17,824 nucleotides of DNA, from the NCBI GenBank assembly GCA_964569865.1, contig CAZMVQ010000050.1:1-17824 (forward strand). Direction: 5' to 3'. A program made the translations under genes and the position numbers. The stretch's first letter is position 1. Every line of letters starts with the position of its first letter. Below, piece by piece: positions 7,714-15,602 of the stretch. The stretch comes from DROE01 sp964569865 (GTDB taxonomy: Bacteria; Pseudomonadota; Alphaproteobacteria; Rhizobiales; Devosiaceae). The notes below the pieces were generated by a model that was not told where the DNA came from, ran no database searches, and was given only the letters and a program-made list of their open reading frames with translations.

Positions 7714-8589
7714 ATGCCTTTTGACTGGAATCAAGTGCGAGCCTTCCTTGCTACGGTGGAGGAGGGGTCACTTTCCGCCGCTTCCCGGTCTCTTGGTCTA
7801 ACTCAGCCGACGCTTTCCCGTCAGGTTGCAGCCCTCGAGGCAGACTTAAAGGTGACTTTGTTTGAGCGGGTTGGACGCTCGTTATTGCTTACCCAATCCG
7901 GTGTCGAGCTTCTTGAACATGTCAAGACAATGGGCAAGGCGGCAAATCGCATTTCACTGACGGCTTCTGGCCAGTCCCAAACGATTGAAGGGCAGGTGAG
8001 TATTACGGCCAGTGAAATTGTGTCGGCATATATTTTGCCTCCGTTTCTTGAGGAATTGCACAAAGTTGCCCCCAATATCGAGGTCGAAATTGTCTCCACC
8101 AATTCTGTGCGTGATTTAACACGTCGGGAGGCTGACATTGCAATTCGCCACGTCCGTCCACAACAGCCTGATTTAATCGCAAAACTGGTGCACGAAACAA
8201 CAGCCAGCCTTTATGCTTCATCTGCCTATCTGGAGCGCCATGGGCGACCTCAAAAACCGGATGATTTATCGGATGCGCAATTCATAGGCTTTGAGAGCGT
8301 CGATAGAATTCTGCCTGCCTTAAAAGCTATGGGCCTATCGCTTAACAAGGACAATTTCAAGCTGATTTCCAATAGCTCTGTTGTCTGCATTCAAATGGTC
8401 AGGCAGGGGCTGGGCATTGGCCTGATGTCTAAAGAAATAGCACAATTGATGCCGGACCTTGAGCTTGTTTTTCCACAACTTGAGCCAATTTCCGTTCCGG
8501 TTTGGCTAACGAGCCATCGCGAACTTCAAACCGCAGCACGCATTCGTTTGGTGTTTGATTTGTTGGCGCAAAGGTTTTCGAGATCTTAG
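7714..8589 (+). CDS. LysR family transcriptional regulator
   Basis: A 291-residue regulator from the ATG at 7714 (an ATG at 7699 would add five residues). The N-terminal winged helix-turn-helix is typical: FDWNQVRAFLATVEEGSLSAASRSLGLTQPTLSRQVAALE, residues 3-42, here cited as one motif range with key words FLATVEEGSLSAA and TQPTLSRQ. The effector-binding domain follows from about residue 90, with ITASEIVSAYILPPFL and EADIAIRHVRP as recognisable family segments. I prefer 7714 because homologues of this subgroup begin right before FDWN and a GAAG lies 9 nt upstream. It is divergent from the DUF2306/DUF6326-like pair, its most likely target besides itself. The gene is convergent with matB, with 49 bp between their stops and only a weak GGTT-AGTA-AACC hairpin. 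Confidence 0.92.
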   Translation: MPFDWNQVRAFLATVEEGSLSAASRSLGLTQPTLSRQVAALEADLKVTLFERVGRSLLLTQSGVELLEHVKTMGKAANRISLTASGQSQTIEGQVSITASEIVSAYILPPFLEELHKVAPNIEVEIVSTNSVRDLTRREADIAIRHVRPQQPDLIAKLVHETTASLYASSAYLERHGRPQKPDDLSDAQFIGFESVDRILPALKAMGLSLNKDNFKLISNSSVVCIQMVRQGLGIGLMSKEIAQLMPDLELVFPQLEPISVPVWLTSHRELQTAARIRLVFDLLAQRFSRS

Positions 8590-8638
8590 GTTAGTAAACC
8601 CGTTCAGCTCTGATGTGATTTGTGCCTACCTGAAAAAG

Positions 8639-10177
8639 CTACTTTGCCATCCGACCTTTAACATCTTCGCTCAGCTCCCTTTCATATCTGCTTCGCAACA
8701 GATTTTTTTGCACCTTTCCCATGGCGTTTCTTGGGAGTTCGGAGATGATAACCAGTTTTTTTGGATGCTTAAATCGTGCAAGCGAATTAGAAAGAGCCTC
8801 GCTTATTTTAGGCAGATCAAGTGTAGCACCATCCTTTGCAACCAGAATGCCCACAACGGTTTCGCCAAAATCGGGGTGTGGAATTCCAATTACAGCGCTT
8901 TCCAGAACATTTTGTTGCTCATCTAGCAAAAGTTCAATTTCTTTGGGGTAAATATTATACCCCCCCGAAATAATCATGTCTTTAGTGCGCCCCACAATAT
9001 GGACATAACCATCCAAATCTATACGTCCCAGATCGCCGCTGATAAAAAATCCGTTTGTACGCAGTTCTTCGGCGGTTTTTTGCGGCATTTGCCAATAACC
9101 CTTAAAAACGTTTGGGCCACGAACTTCAATCATGCCAATCTCGTTCGCCTGCAAAATATCGCCGGTTTCCAGATCAGTAATCTGCAGCTCGATATCGGGT
9201 AAGGGTTTGCCCACCGTGCCTGCCCGCCTATCACCCTGATAAGGGTTCGAGGTGTTCATATTGGTTTCGGTCATGCCATAGCGTTCTAAAATGGTGTGAC
9301 CGGTGCGGGATTGAAAGGCAGAATGGGTTTCGGCTAATAATGGCGCGCTGCCAGAAATAAACAGGCGCATATGTTCACTCAGGTTCGCATCAAATCTTGG
9401 ATCGCTTAAAAGCCGGGTGTAAAATGTGGGCACTCCCATCATCGTAGTGGCGCGTGGCAGATTTTTTATCACTGTATCCAGATCAAAACGGTTCAGAAAA
9501 ATCATCGAACCGCCAGCCACGAGCGTTACATTGGTTGCAACAAAAAGCCCATGGGTGTGAAATATAGGCAGTGCGTGCAACAGCACATCTTTTGCCGAAA
9601 ATTTCCAGACATCCGCCAATGTAGCCGCATTGGAGATGAGATTGTTCTGGCTCAGCATTGCCCCTTTGGAGCGCCCGGTGGTGCCAGAAGTATAGAGCAG
9701 CGCCGCCAGATCTTCTCCATCACGCTCAATAGTTGCAAAATCAGTCGATGCGGTTTGTGCCAGTTCAGCAAATGTACCCATGCCGTTTGCATCTAGTGTT
9801 TGTAATATCGCTCCGGTCTGATTTGCGACGCTGGCAAGTGCATTTTGGAGCGAGGGGCTACATATGAACAATTTCGCGCCGCTATCCTCTAAAAAATAAA
9901 AAATCTCTGTTGGTGTGTAAGCGGTATTAAGGGGTAAAAAAACCAGCCCCGCTTGCACGCAAGCTCCATATATGGCCAGTGCCTGAGGGGACTTTTCGAT
10001 CTGAACTGCTACCCGATCACCGGGCATCAGGCCCAGTTGATTTAGAGTATTTGCATAGCGCCCTATGGTTTGCAAAAACACATCATGGCCGACAACCGAT
10101 CCGTCCGCCAAATGCAAAAAAGGAGTTGTCTTGCCAATATGTTGGCCAAATAATGCGTCAAATAGCGGATTGGACAT
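8639..10177 (-). CDS. matB: Malonyl-CoA synthetase (MatB)
   Basis: A 512-residue acyl-adenylate-forming enzyme that activates malonate (often also methylmalonate) with ATP and CoA. Motifs in order: P-loop YTSGTTGRSKGAM (162-174), HALPIFHTHG (201-210), ERYGMTETNMNTSNPY (298-313) followed by GDRRAGTVGKPLP, the GDLGRIDLDGY hinge region (381-391) and the catalytic lysine in PRNAMGKVQK (Lys488). MTETNMNTSNPY followed by an Arg-rich loop is characteristic of malonate-specific members. I start at ATG 10177; a longer frame to 10246 would run far into the decarboxylase gene. This ATG lies 20 bp inside the decarboxylase gene end and has AAGGAT upstream. It is the last gene of the TRAP/malonate operon. 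Confidence 0.93.
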   Translation of the reverse strand: MSNPLFDALFGQHIGKTTPFLHLADGSVVGHDVFLQTIGRYANTLNQLGLMPGDRVAVQIEKSPQALAIYGACVQAGLVFLPLNTAYTPTEIFYFLEDSGAKLFICSPSLQNALASVANQTGAILQTLDANGMGTFAELAQTASTDFATIERDGEDLAALLYTSGTTGRSKGAMLSQNNLISNAATLADVWKFSAKDVLLHALPIFHTHGLFVATNVTLVAGGSMIFLNRFDLDTVIKNLPRATTMMGVPTFYTRLLSDPRFDANLSEHMRLFISGSAPLLAETHSAFQSRTGHTILERYGMTETNMNTSNPYQGDRRAGTVGKPLPDIELQITDLETGDILQANEIGMIEVRGPNVFKGYWQMPQKTAEELRTNGFFISGDLGRIDLDGYVHIVGRTKDMIISGGYNIYPKEIELLLDEQQNVLESAVIGIPHPDFGETVVGILVAKDGATLDLPKISEALSNSLARFKHPKKLVIISELPRNAMGKVQKNLLRSRYERELSEDVKGRMAK

Positions 10178-11432
10178 AGCCCGGATCCTTACTGATAATA
10201 TTGGCTCCCAACCGGGCCAGAGCCTTAACTTCTGGCGATGATGCAACTATTTGTCCGTTGCCAAATTCCTCGTGATTTTGCGAGATTGCAGACAGGTCAT
10301 AAAGATAGTTGACCATAGCTCCATAGGATTGCGCCAGCCCATTGGCGGATAAGTCAGCATCGGTGTGAACCGCGTGCACCATTGCACCATTCCCAAGATG
10401 AAAGCGGGCCACCGGGTCTTTTGGCATGCCGTCATCTCGTTTAATATCGATCAGATAATGTGCTGCCAGTTGGCCAAGCGTGTTTTGCTCTGGTTTATCT
10501 TCCCAGCCTTCGGTTTGCAGATTTTGTACCAGCCCGGGAATGGGTGAAAGGGTCACAAATGTGCTCAATTCCGGCAGCTCATGCGACAAGTCCTGAACCA
10601 CCTGTTTAATAAGCGAATTGCCAAAGGAAATTCCCGCTAATCCGGACTGGCAGTTGGAAATCGAATAAAATACCGCCGTATTAGCCTCGCCCAAATCAAT
10701 AGTTTCACGATCATCAGCAAGGATTTGCTGGATTGAACTTGACTTGCCCCGGGTTAGTGCGACCTCGACAAAAATCAGCGGTTCATCGGCCATGGTCGGG
10801 TGAAAGAAAGCAAAACAGCGCCGATCAGAAGGTTGCAACCGCAGGCGCAATTCTTCCCAATTATCAATTGCATGCACCGCTTCATAGGCGATGATTTTTT
10901 CAAGAATATGAGCCGGACTTTCCCAATTTATCGGTCGCAATACAAGAAATCCGCGATTAAACCATGAGGCAAACAAGTGCCTGAAATCCAGATCAATCGC
11001 TGCAAGAGAAGCATCATCCCGGGCAAATTTCAAAAGATCGGCACGCATTGCCACCAGATTTCCAGTAGCGCCGGGAACCTGATTAAGTCGGCGCACCAAT
11101 TCCTGCCGCCCCGGTTCTGTGGCAGCCATAAAGGCGCGATATGTGGCCTTGGACGGGGTCTGCTCATAGGCTGCAAGGCTACTTCTGACGGTTTGGGCAT
11201 CTATATCCATGTCAGAAGCTAAAAACGTAAAAAAATCACGTTTTTGAACATCGTCCATTGCATCGTAACGGTCAAGAATTTGACGGGCCAAAATCATGCC
11301 CCGAACCTCGCCACTATTGCCGATTAATTCTGCAACCAATTCACGAATTGGGCGCTCGTCCCACTTTTGAGATGGTTTGGATTTTGTTGCCCGCTCAAAA
11401 ACTGTTGCCAAAAGATCAGCCAACAGGCTCAT
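10158..11432 (-). CDS. matA: Malonyl-CoA decarboxylase (MatA)
   Basis: A 424-residue enzyme converting malonyl-CoA to acetyl-CoA and CO2. The N-terminal helical domain (to about residue 120) precedes the GNAT-like catalytic domain. Family landmarks are HLFASWFNRGFLVLRPINW (152-170), FYSISNCQSGLAGISFGNSL (255-274), TLSPIPG (294-300), and FHLGNGA (344-350) followed by SYGAMVNYLYDL (369-380). By comparison with the human enzyme, Ser258 or a near neighbour and His345 are the likely catalytic pair. I start at ATG 11432, which overlaps the dctM stop as ATGA with GGGAGTGG before it; a frame up to 11516 would lie wholly within dctM. It overlaps matB by 20 bp at its 3' end. No mitochondrial-type extension is present, as expected for a bacterial enzyme. 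Confidence 0.93.
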   Translation of the reverse strand: MSLLADLLATVFERATKSKPSQKWDERPIRELVAELIGNSGEVRGMILARQILDRYDAMDDVQKRDFFTFLASDMDIDAQTVRSSLAAYEQTPSKATYRAFMAATEPGRQELVRRLNQVPGATGNLVAMRADLLKFARDDASLAAIDLDFRHLFASWFNRGFLVLRPINWESPAHILEKIIAYEAVHAIDNWEELRLRLQPSDRRCFAFFHPTMADEPLIFVEVALTRGKSSSIQQILADDRETIDLGEANTAVFYSISNCQSGLAGISFGNSLIKQVVQDLSHELPELSTFVTLSPIPGLVQNLQTEGWEDKPEQNTLGQLAAHYLIDIKRDDGMPKDPVARFHLGNGAMVHAVHTDADLSANGLAQSYGAMVNYLYDLSAISQNHEEFGNGQIVASSPEVKALARLGANIISKDPGYVQSAI

Positions 11433-12745
11433 ATCGCCACTCCCATCACTACCTCCGGCAACCATGTGGCAATGCCGGGAAATATGCTGATCAGAACTAT
11501 CGCCAACACCATGCATCCCACATAGGGCAGCGATCCGACCAAGATGGTTTTTAACGAGATGTCCGGCGCAATTGCGTTAATGACATAAAGGTTTAACCCG
11601 ACGGGCGGCGATATCAGACCTATTTCCATATTGATGGTCAAAATCACTGCAAACCATATGGGGTCGAACCCGGCTGTTGTAATGATTGGCAATAGAATTG
11701 GCGCGGCCATCAAAATCACAGCAACCGGTGGCAAAAAGAAACCGGCGATCAAAAGAAATATGTTGATCGCTCCCATCAACACCCAGCGGTTCACATCTAA
11801 TGTGCCAATCCATTCGGCAATTGACTGGGTGATAAACAGGCTTGAGAGCATATAAGAAAACACCCCGGCAGCGGCAATGATAAACAATATCATCACGCTT
11901 TCTTTGGTGCTGTCGCGCAGCACAACCCACAGGTCGCGCGGGTTCCAGAGTTTGTAGATAATTACGGCTATAAGCAGTGTTAAAAGCGCGCCAACCGCCG
12001 CCGTTTCTGAAGGCGTGGCAATGCCGCCATACATGGCATAAAGAACCCCGACGATGATCAGCAAAAACGGTAATACCCGTGGCAAAATTTCGAATTTTTG
12101 ACGCCAGGTGTAGTTTACAGAACTTAGCAGAGATTTGTTGCCGGAACGTGCGGTCGAATAAAGTGACCATGCCATAAATAGTCCGACCAGCAGCAGACCG
12201 GGAAAAACTCCGGCCAGAAATAGTCGTCCAATCGAGCTTTCGGTGGCTATGCCATAAACGATCATGGTCACTGATGGCGGAATAAGGATGCCCAAAGTGC
12301 CACCCGCTGCGATTGATCCGGCGGCAACTGAATCGGGATAACCGCGTTTGCGCATTTCAGGAATGCCCATTTTTCCGATGGCGGCGCAGGTTGCCGGGCT
12401 GGACCCTGACATGGCAGAAAATAGTGCGCAGGCCCCAAGATTGGAAATCACCAGACCACCGGGCACCTTGGTGAGCCAACGCTCCAGCGCCTCATAAAGA
12501 TCGGCCCCTGCTCGGGTTGAAGAAATAGAGGCCCCCATGATGATAAACATCGGGATCGCCAACAGAGCAAAATTATCGAGCTTGCCAAACAGGATTTCCG
12601 GCATCAATTCCAGCGAGCGCATTCCATCGAAAATTATAAGAAATCCGGCCGAGACAATCAGCAGACCCATCGCAACGGAAACGCCGGAAAACAGCACAAA
12701 AATCGTAAAAAAGGCAACAAGTGCGCCAAGCAAAAGAGGGTCCAT
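11429..12745 (-). CDS. dctM: TRAP transporter large permease (DctM family)
   Basis: A 438-residue inner-membrane protein with about twelve hydrophobic segments, the usual length for the ion-coupled large subunit. Landmarks are IPMFIIMGA (64-72), SGSSPATCAAIGKMGIPEM (113-131) and GTLGILIPPSVT (149-160), with a second related half including GFFLPPVAVILMAAPILLP. The ATG shares its T with the TAA of dctQ (12743-12747) and the stop overlaps the matA start as ATGA. It should move substrate delivered by the DctP-type binding protein, using the sodium gradient in known members. Linkage to matA and matB makes malonate the probable substrate. Confidence 0.95.
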   Translation of the reverse strand: MDPLLLGALVAFFTIFVLFSGVSVAMGLLIVSAGFLIIFDGMRSLELMPEILFGKLDNFALLAIPMFIIMGASISSTRAGADLYEALERWLTKVPGGLVISNLGACALFSAMSGSSPATCAAIGKMGIPEMRKRGYPDSVAAGSIAAGGTLGILIPPSVTMIVYGIATESSIGRLFLAGVFPGLLLVGLFMAWSLYSTARSGNKSLLSSVNYTWRQKFEILPRVLPFLLIIVGVLYAMYGGIATPSETAAVGALLTLLIAVIIYKLWNPRDLWVVLRDSTKESVMILFIIAAAGVFSYMLSSLFITQSIAEWIGTLDVNRWVLMGAINIFLLIAGFFLPPVAVILMAAPILLPIITTAGFDPIWFAVILTINMEIGLISPPVGLNLYVINAIAPDISLKTILVGSLPYVGCMVLAIVLISIFPGIATWLPEVVMGVAI

Positions 12746-13296
12746 TAGACTTCTTCCAACCCAAAGGGCGTTTCAATTTTAAGAATAACTGCCACCAGGT
12801 CTGCAACCAGTTGTAAAAAAAACAGGGCAAATCCTACAGGGAGCGAAAGATATGGAATCCACAGCCTGACGCCCCAGATTGTGTCGGAACGCCAGCCCCG
12901 CTCCCAGGTTAGCCACCAAAATTCAAAACCATACCAAAACATCACCGCCACCATCAGCGCAGACACCGACAATGTAATAATGGCAAGGACAAATCTGGCG
13001 CGCCTGGCAAGCATTAGCGGTATCAGATCAACATTCACATGCCCACGAAGGTGCTGAACATAGGGCAATCCCACAAGGGTTGCCGAGATCACCAGATAAA
13101 TCACCATTTCGGTTTGCCAAATGGTGGATTGATTGAGGACAAAGCGCACAAAAATCATCTGGCAGGTGACCCCAACCGCCGTAATTATCATGGCGGCCGC
13201 AGACCATCCGGCCAGTGTTGATATCGCCGCGACAATTCTTAGAAACCAATTTTTATTCGCAGTTGATCGAACCGCAGAACTGTGCCCCGCCATCAT
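12745..13296 (-). CDS. dctQ: TRAP transporter small permease (DctQ family)
   Basis: A 183-residue membrane protein with four predicted helices, typical of DctQ. The loop RGHVNVDLI (84-92) after the second helix is the best family marker, followed by the long third helix and a WRSDTIWGVRLWIPYLSLPVG segment. Two adjacent ATG codons exist (13296 and 13293); the ribosome site is weak (TGGA). A strong hairpin lies in the gap between dctP and this gene, which would reduce its expression relative to the binding protein. It pairs with DctM, to which it is translationally coupled. Confidence 0.93.
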   Translation of the reverse strand: MMAGHSSAVRSTANKNWFLRIVAAISTLAGWSAAAMIITAVGVTCQMIFVRFVLNQSTIWQTEMVIYLVISATLVGLPYVQHLRGHVNVDLIPLMLARRARFVLAIITLSVSALMVAVMFWYGFEFWWLTWERGWRSDTIWGVRLWIPYLSLPVGFALFFLQLVADLVAVILKIETPFGLEEV

Positions 13297-13326
13297 TAGT
13301 CCATTCTACTAGAAATTTTAAGTATT

Positions 13327-13349
13327 GGGGCAGCGTTAACCGCTGCCCC
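13327..13349 (-). terminator. Strong hairpin between dctP and dctQ (attenuator or mRNA stabiliser)
   Basis: GGGGCAGCG and CGCTGCCCC form a perfect 9-bp GC-rich stem with a 5-nt loop, starting 9 bp beyond the dctP stop codon on the minus strand. It is followed by AATACTTAAAATTT rather than a clean T-run, so termination is probably partial, or the stem protects the upstream dctP message from 3' decay. Either would raise binding protein over permease. Confidence 0.65.
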
Positions 13350-13358
13350 GATTTGACG

Positions 13359-14348
13359 TTATTCGACCGCAAGTGCCATATCAAGCAGGGCCTGACCGTT
13401 GGGGGTATCCTCAACAAACTTCGCATATGAAGTTGTCTGTGCAATAGCGCGCCATGCATCAAAATCCTCAGGGGACATCTCGGCGATCTCAACACCGGCT
13501 TCACGGAAGACCCGAACTGACTCTTCGTCCTGCAATTTTGCCTCTTCAAGATAATATGCTTCGGCAATTTCGGCTGCTGCCAAAAGGGCAGCCTGTTGTT
13601 CGGAACTCAAATCATCAAAGCGGGATTTGTTCATCAATAATGGTTGATACATGAACCACAGCGCCACGTCTCCGGCGGGTGTATAACAGGATACCTGCTC
13701 ATAAATCCGAAAGGAAACAAAGGAAGATGATGAGGTGTTGGCCGCATCCAGAACTCCGGTCTGCATAGCGTTATAAATTTCCGAGGATGCCATCGAAGTT
13801 ATTGATGCGCCGGCACCGGCTAACATTTGCTCAAACGATTTGCCGGCAGCTCTTGTTTGCAGCCCAACAACGTCTTCAGGTTTGGTGATGCAGCGGTCTT
13901 TACCGGCAAATCCACCCGCCAGATAACCATGAACCAAAACCATAACATCATCTTCTGCCATGATTTCTTCAATCGCTTCCATAAAGGGAGAATTGCTTAA
14001 ACGAGCTGCATGGTCGAGATTTTTCACTAATCCTGGCATTAAAGTCAGATTATAAGCAGGTCTTTGGCCGCCCGCATAAGACAGGGGCAATACCGACATA
14101 TCCAACTGTCCGCGACTTAGCGGGGTGTATTGCTCACGCGGGGCAAAAAGCGATTTTGAACCAAAGATTTTTACCTCAAGATCAACATCAGCCGCAGCGA
14201 CTTCGTCGGCAATGATTTGAGCAACCTGATTGCGAATATCGGCGGTTGACCATTGATGTGACAAGCGAAGCACTTCCTGAGCAGAGGCGCCAGATGCAGC
14301 AGCCATAAGTGCCACAGCGGCAGCCGTGGACCAGAATTTGTTCTTCAT
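13359..14348 (-). CDS. dctP: TRAP transporter periplasmic substrate-binding protein (DctP family)
   Basis: A 329-residue protein with a clear signal peptide (MKNKFW start, Ala-rich core, cleavage after ASA at residues 21-23). The mature part is DctP-like: VLRLSHQWSTADIRNQVA, LDMSVLPLSYAGG (82-94), LQTRAAGKSFEQML (163-176) with Arg166 at the position of the conserved carboxylate-binding arginine, and SSEIYNAMQTGVLDAAN (188-204). It captures an organic acid in the periplasm and passes it to DctQM. The start ATG has a near-perfect AGGAGG 5 nt upstream (14354-14359). As first gene of the dctPQM-matAB operon it is preceded by a consensus -35 box and the tandem operator region. Malonate specificity is inferred from matA and matB. 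Confidence 0.95.
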   Translation of the reverse strand: MKNKFWSTAAAVALMAAASGASAQEVLRLSHQWSTADIRNQVAQIIADEVAAADVDLEVKIFGSKSLFAPREQYTPLSRGQLDMSVLPLSYAGGQRPAYNLTLMPGLVKNLDHAARLSNSPFMEAIEEIMAEDDVMVLVHGYLAGGFAGKDRCITKPEDVVGLQTRAAGKSFEQMLAGAGASITSMASSEIYNAMQTGVLDAANTSSSSFVSFRIYEQVSCYTPAGDVALWFMYQPLLMNKSRFDDLSSEQQAALLAAAEIAEAYYLEEAKLQDEESVRVFREAGVEIAEMSPEDFDAWRAIAQTTSYAKFVEDTPNGQALLDMALAVE

Positions 14349-14398
14349 AATTTCCTCCTAAAATTTTTATTCCCCTGCCAATTATGGCGGCGACGCCG

Positions 14399-14429
14399 AC
14401 TATAATTAACAATTTGCATTCTATGTCAA
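14399..14429 (-). promoter_or_regulatory. dctP: Promoter candidate for the dctPQM-matAB operon
   Basis: On the minus strand TTGACA (14429-14424) is a perfect -35 box and TATAGT (14404-14399) matches the -10 consensus at five of six positions. The spacer is 19 bp, longer than ideal; an alternative -10 at 17 bp (ATTATA) is a poorer match. The TTGTATACAA palindrome ends 5 bp upstream of this -35 box, so a bound regulator could block polymerase. Confidence 0.55.
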
Positions 14430-14434
14430 CCATA

Positions 14435-14444
14435 TTGTATACAA
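14435..14444. promoter_or_regulatory. GntR-family operator candidate, site 1
   Basis: TTGTATACAA is a perfect 10-bp palindrome. As I recall, the MatR site described in rhizobial malonate operons also has a TTGTATACA-type core, which fits a GntR/FCD regulator encoded next door. It lies just upstream of the dctP -35 box. Confidence 0.65.
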
Positions 14445-14466
14445 CAACTGTTATATTGCACTTAAA

Positions 14467-14476
14467 TTGTGTACAA
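14467..14476. promoter_or_regulatory. GntR-family operator candidate, site 2
   Basis: TTGTGTACAA is the second copy of the palindrome, one mismatch from perfect, exactly 32 bp from site 1. It contains TACAAT, a possible -10 for the gntR gene, so it could serve autoregulation. Confidence 0.6.
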
Positions 14477-14487
14477 TAACTGCCATA

Positions 14488-14503
14488 TTGCACTTAAGTG
14501 CAA
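14488..14503. promoter_or_regulatory. 16-bp palindrome in the gntR leader
   Basis: TTGCACTTAAGTGCAA is a perfect 16-bp palindrome formed where the second tandem repeat copy meets unique sequence. The first copy has only the left half (TTGCACTTAAATTGTG). It overlaps a possible GTG start at 14498 and lies 18 bp before the preferred ATG of gntR. Confidence 0.5.
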
Positions 14504-14521
14504 GACAAGGTAGCAAGGGAT

Positions 14522-15172
14522 ATGGATATTAGACGCGCAGATGCGATTGCCGATGAGCTGGAGCAGCTCATTTTCTCTGGTGAATTTGTTGATGGGGACC
14601 GGTTGGACGAAAACAAACTGGCCAGCCGGTTTGGTGTTTCGCGCACCCCGGTTCGTGAGGCATTCCAAAAACTCTCACTATCAGGCCTTGTTAAACAGCT
14701 GCCTCGACGCGGTGTATTTGTGCGCCAGCCCGGGCCGGTAGAATTGCTGGAAATGTTTGAGGTCATGGCTGAAATCGAGGCGGTTTGCGGCAGGCTTGCA
14801 GCAAAACGCATCTCTGATGCCGCACTTAAGACACTTCAAGAAGCAAATGATGAATGTCAAAAGGCGGTCGAAAATGGTGATGCAGATGCATATTATCGGG
14901 AAAATGAGCGATTTCATCATCTGATTTACCAGCAATCGGGCAATCAGTTTTTAGAACAAGAGGCCTTAAGGCTGCACAAACGCCTAAAACCGTTTCGCCG
15001 CATTCAACTGCATCTTCGTGGGCGCATGAAGCAATCAATGGCCGAACATAAAGCAATTGTTAAAGCTCTGGTTGATGCCAACCCGGAAGAAGCGGCAATT
15101 ACGTTGCGTGAACATGTGGCAGTGCAAGGTGAAAAATTTCATCATCTAATGGCCTCGCTTAAGCCCGCTTAA
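14522..15172 (+). CDS. GntR/FCD family regulator of the malonate operon (MatR/GtrA-like)
   Basis: A 216-residue FadR-type regulator. The N-terminal winged helix has IADELEQLIFSGEFVDGDRL and the recognition region LASRFGVSRTPVREAFQKL, then LPRRGVFV in the wing. The C-terminal FCD domain shows the expected histidine pattern (ENERFHHLI, SMAEHKAIV, LREHVAVQG), which binds metal in many members and senses small carboxylates. I prefer ATG 14522 over an in-frame GTG at 14498, because the latter lies within a 16-bp palindrome and homologues start close to the first helix; AAGG motifs precede the ATG. It is divergent from dctPQM-matAB, and the tandem palindromes between them are its likely sites. In rhizobia, MatR or GtrA of this family controls the equivalent operon; orthology is inferred from context. 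Confidence 0.9.
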   Translation: MDIRRADAIADELEQLIFSGEFVDGDRLDENKLASRFGVSRTPVREAFQKLSLSGLVKQLPRRGVFVRQPGPVELLEMFEVMAEIEAVCGRLAAKRISDAALKTLQEANDECQKAVENGDADAYYRENERFHHLIYQQSGNQFLEQEALRLHKRLKPFRRIQLHLRGRMKQSMAEHKAIVKALVDANPEEAAITLREHVAVQGEKFHHLMASLKPA

Positions 15173-15268
15173 TTTGCTCAAGCTAAGAAAACCAGGGCTG
15201 GTAGATCAGCCACTGCAATTGATCATTTCGACATGGTTTTTCCATTCTGGCAATAAAAACTTTGATGG

Positions 15269-15556
15269 CTATCCGATCAGTTTTTCAAAATTTGCAGTGG
15301 ATCGATCAAATAGCTTTTTTGCATCCTGATAAGTATCACTGGAAAAAAACTGATCCATAATGCTCTCACTTGGAAAACCAAACATCGCCAGCATATTCAC
15401 CTGATCTTCAACTGCATCACTATGAACGGTCTTTGAAATTCGATACTCCTTCATCACAACAATTCCGAGTTCATCCATTAGTGGTTTTATCGTTTTTCGG
15501 TAGGCCATGTAATTCTTTTCGTCAGTAATTTTTAGTTCGAATATCATCTTTTGCAT
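15269..15556 (-). CDS. DUF1330-like small protein
   Basis: A 95-residue protein with the look of a dimeric alpha-beta barrel: NYMAYRKTIKPLMDELG near the start, a central strand VNMLAMFGFPS, and FFSSDTYQDAKKLFDRS near the end, resembling the FPS...S..YQ.A...R pattern of DUF1330. Similar small barrels include NIPSNAP/EthD and monooxygenase-like folds, so the exact family is uncertain. The start ATG (15556-15554) has AGGAAG 7 nt upstream. It follows the transporter gene by 46 bp on the same strand and is probably the last gene of the tautomerase operon; it converges with gntR, separated by 96 bp. No catalytic residue can be named. Confidence 0.7.
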   Translation of the reverse strand: MQKMIFELKITDEKNYMAYRKTIKPLMDELGIVVMKEYRISKTVHSDAVEDQVNMLAMFGFPSESIMDQFFSSDTYQDAKKLFDRSTANFEKLIG

Positions 15557-15602
15557 CTTATCTTCCTATGTTGAAATTTCAATTGTTAACCAGTTACCCC
15601 AA

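Larger units (their letters stand above)
14434..14497. repeat. Two-copy 32-bp tandem repeat carrying regulator palindromes
   Basis: Copy 1 is 14434-14465 and copy 2 is 14466-14497; they match at 28 of 32 positions. Each begins with ATTGT(A/G)TACAA and ends with ATATTGCACTTAA. The 32-bp period is about three helical turns, so both palindromes face the same side of the DNA. The repeat fills the gap between the divergent gntR and dctP genes and is best explained as a duplicated operator. Confidence 0.85.

Noticed and set aside
10178..10246. N-terminal extension of malonyl-CoA synthetase
   Set aside because: The added 23 residues lie within the decarboxylase gene, do not resemble the family, and the ATG at 10177 has a ribosome site.
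11433..11516. 28-residue N-terminal extension of malonyl-CoA decarboxylase
   Set aside because: It would lie wholly inside dctM; the ATG at 11432 with the ATGA overlap is the standard coupling arrangement.
11577..12170. 197-codon minus-strand frame overlapping dctM
   Set aside because: It is an alternative frame of a clearly conserved DctM gene, with unusual composition rich in Cys, His and Arg.
15196..15211. GGCTG-N6-CAGCC stem between convergent gntR and the DUF1330-like gene as a terminator
   Set aside because: Five base pairs and no U-tract in either direction; possible but not supported.
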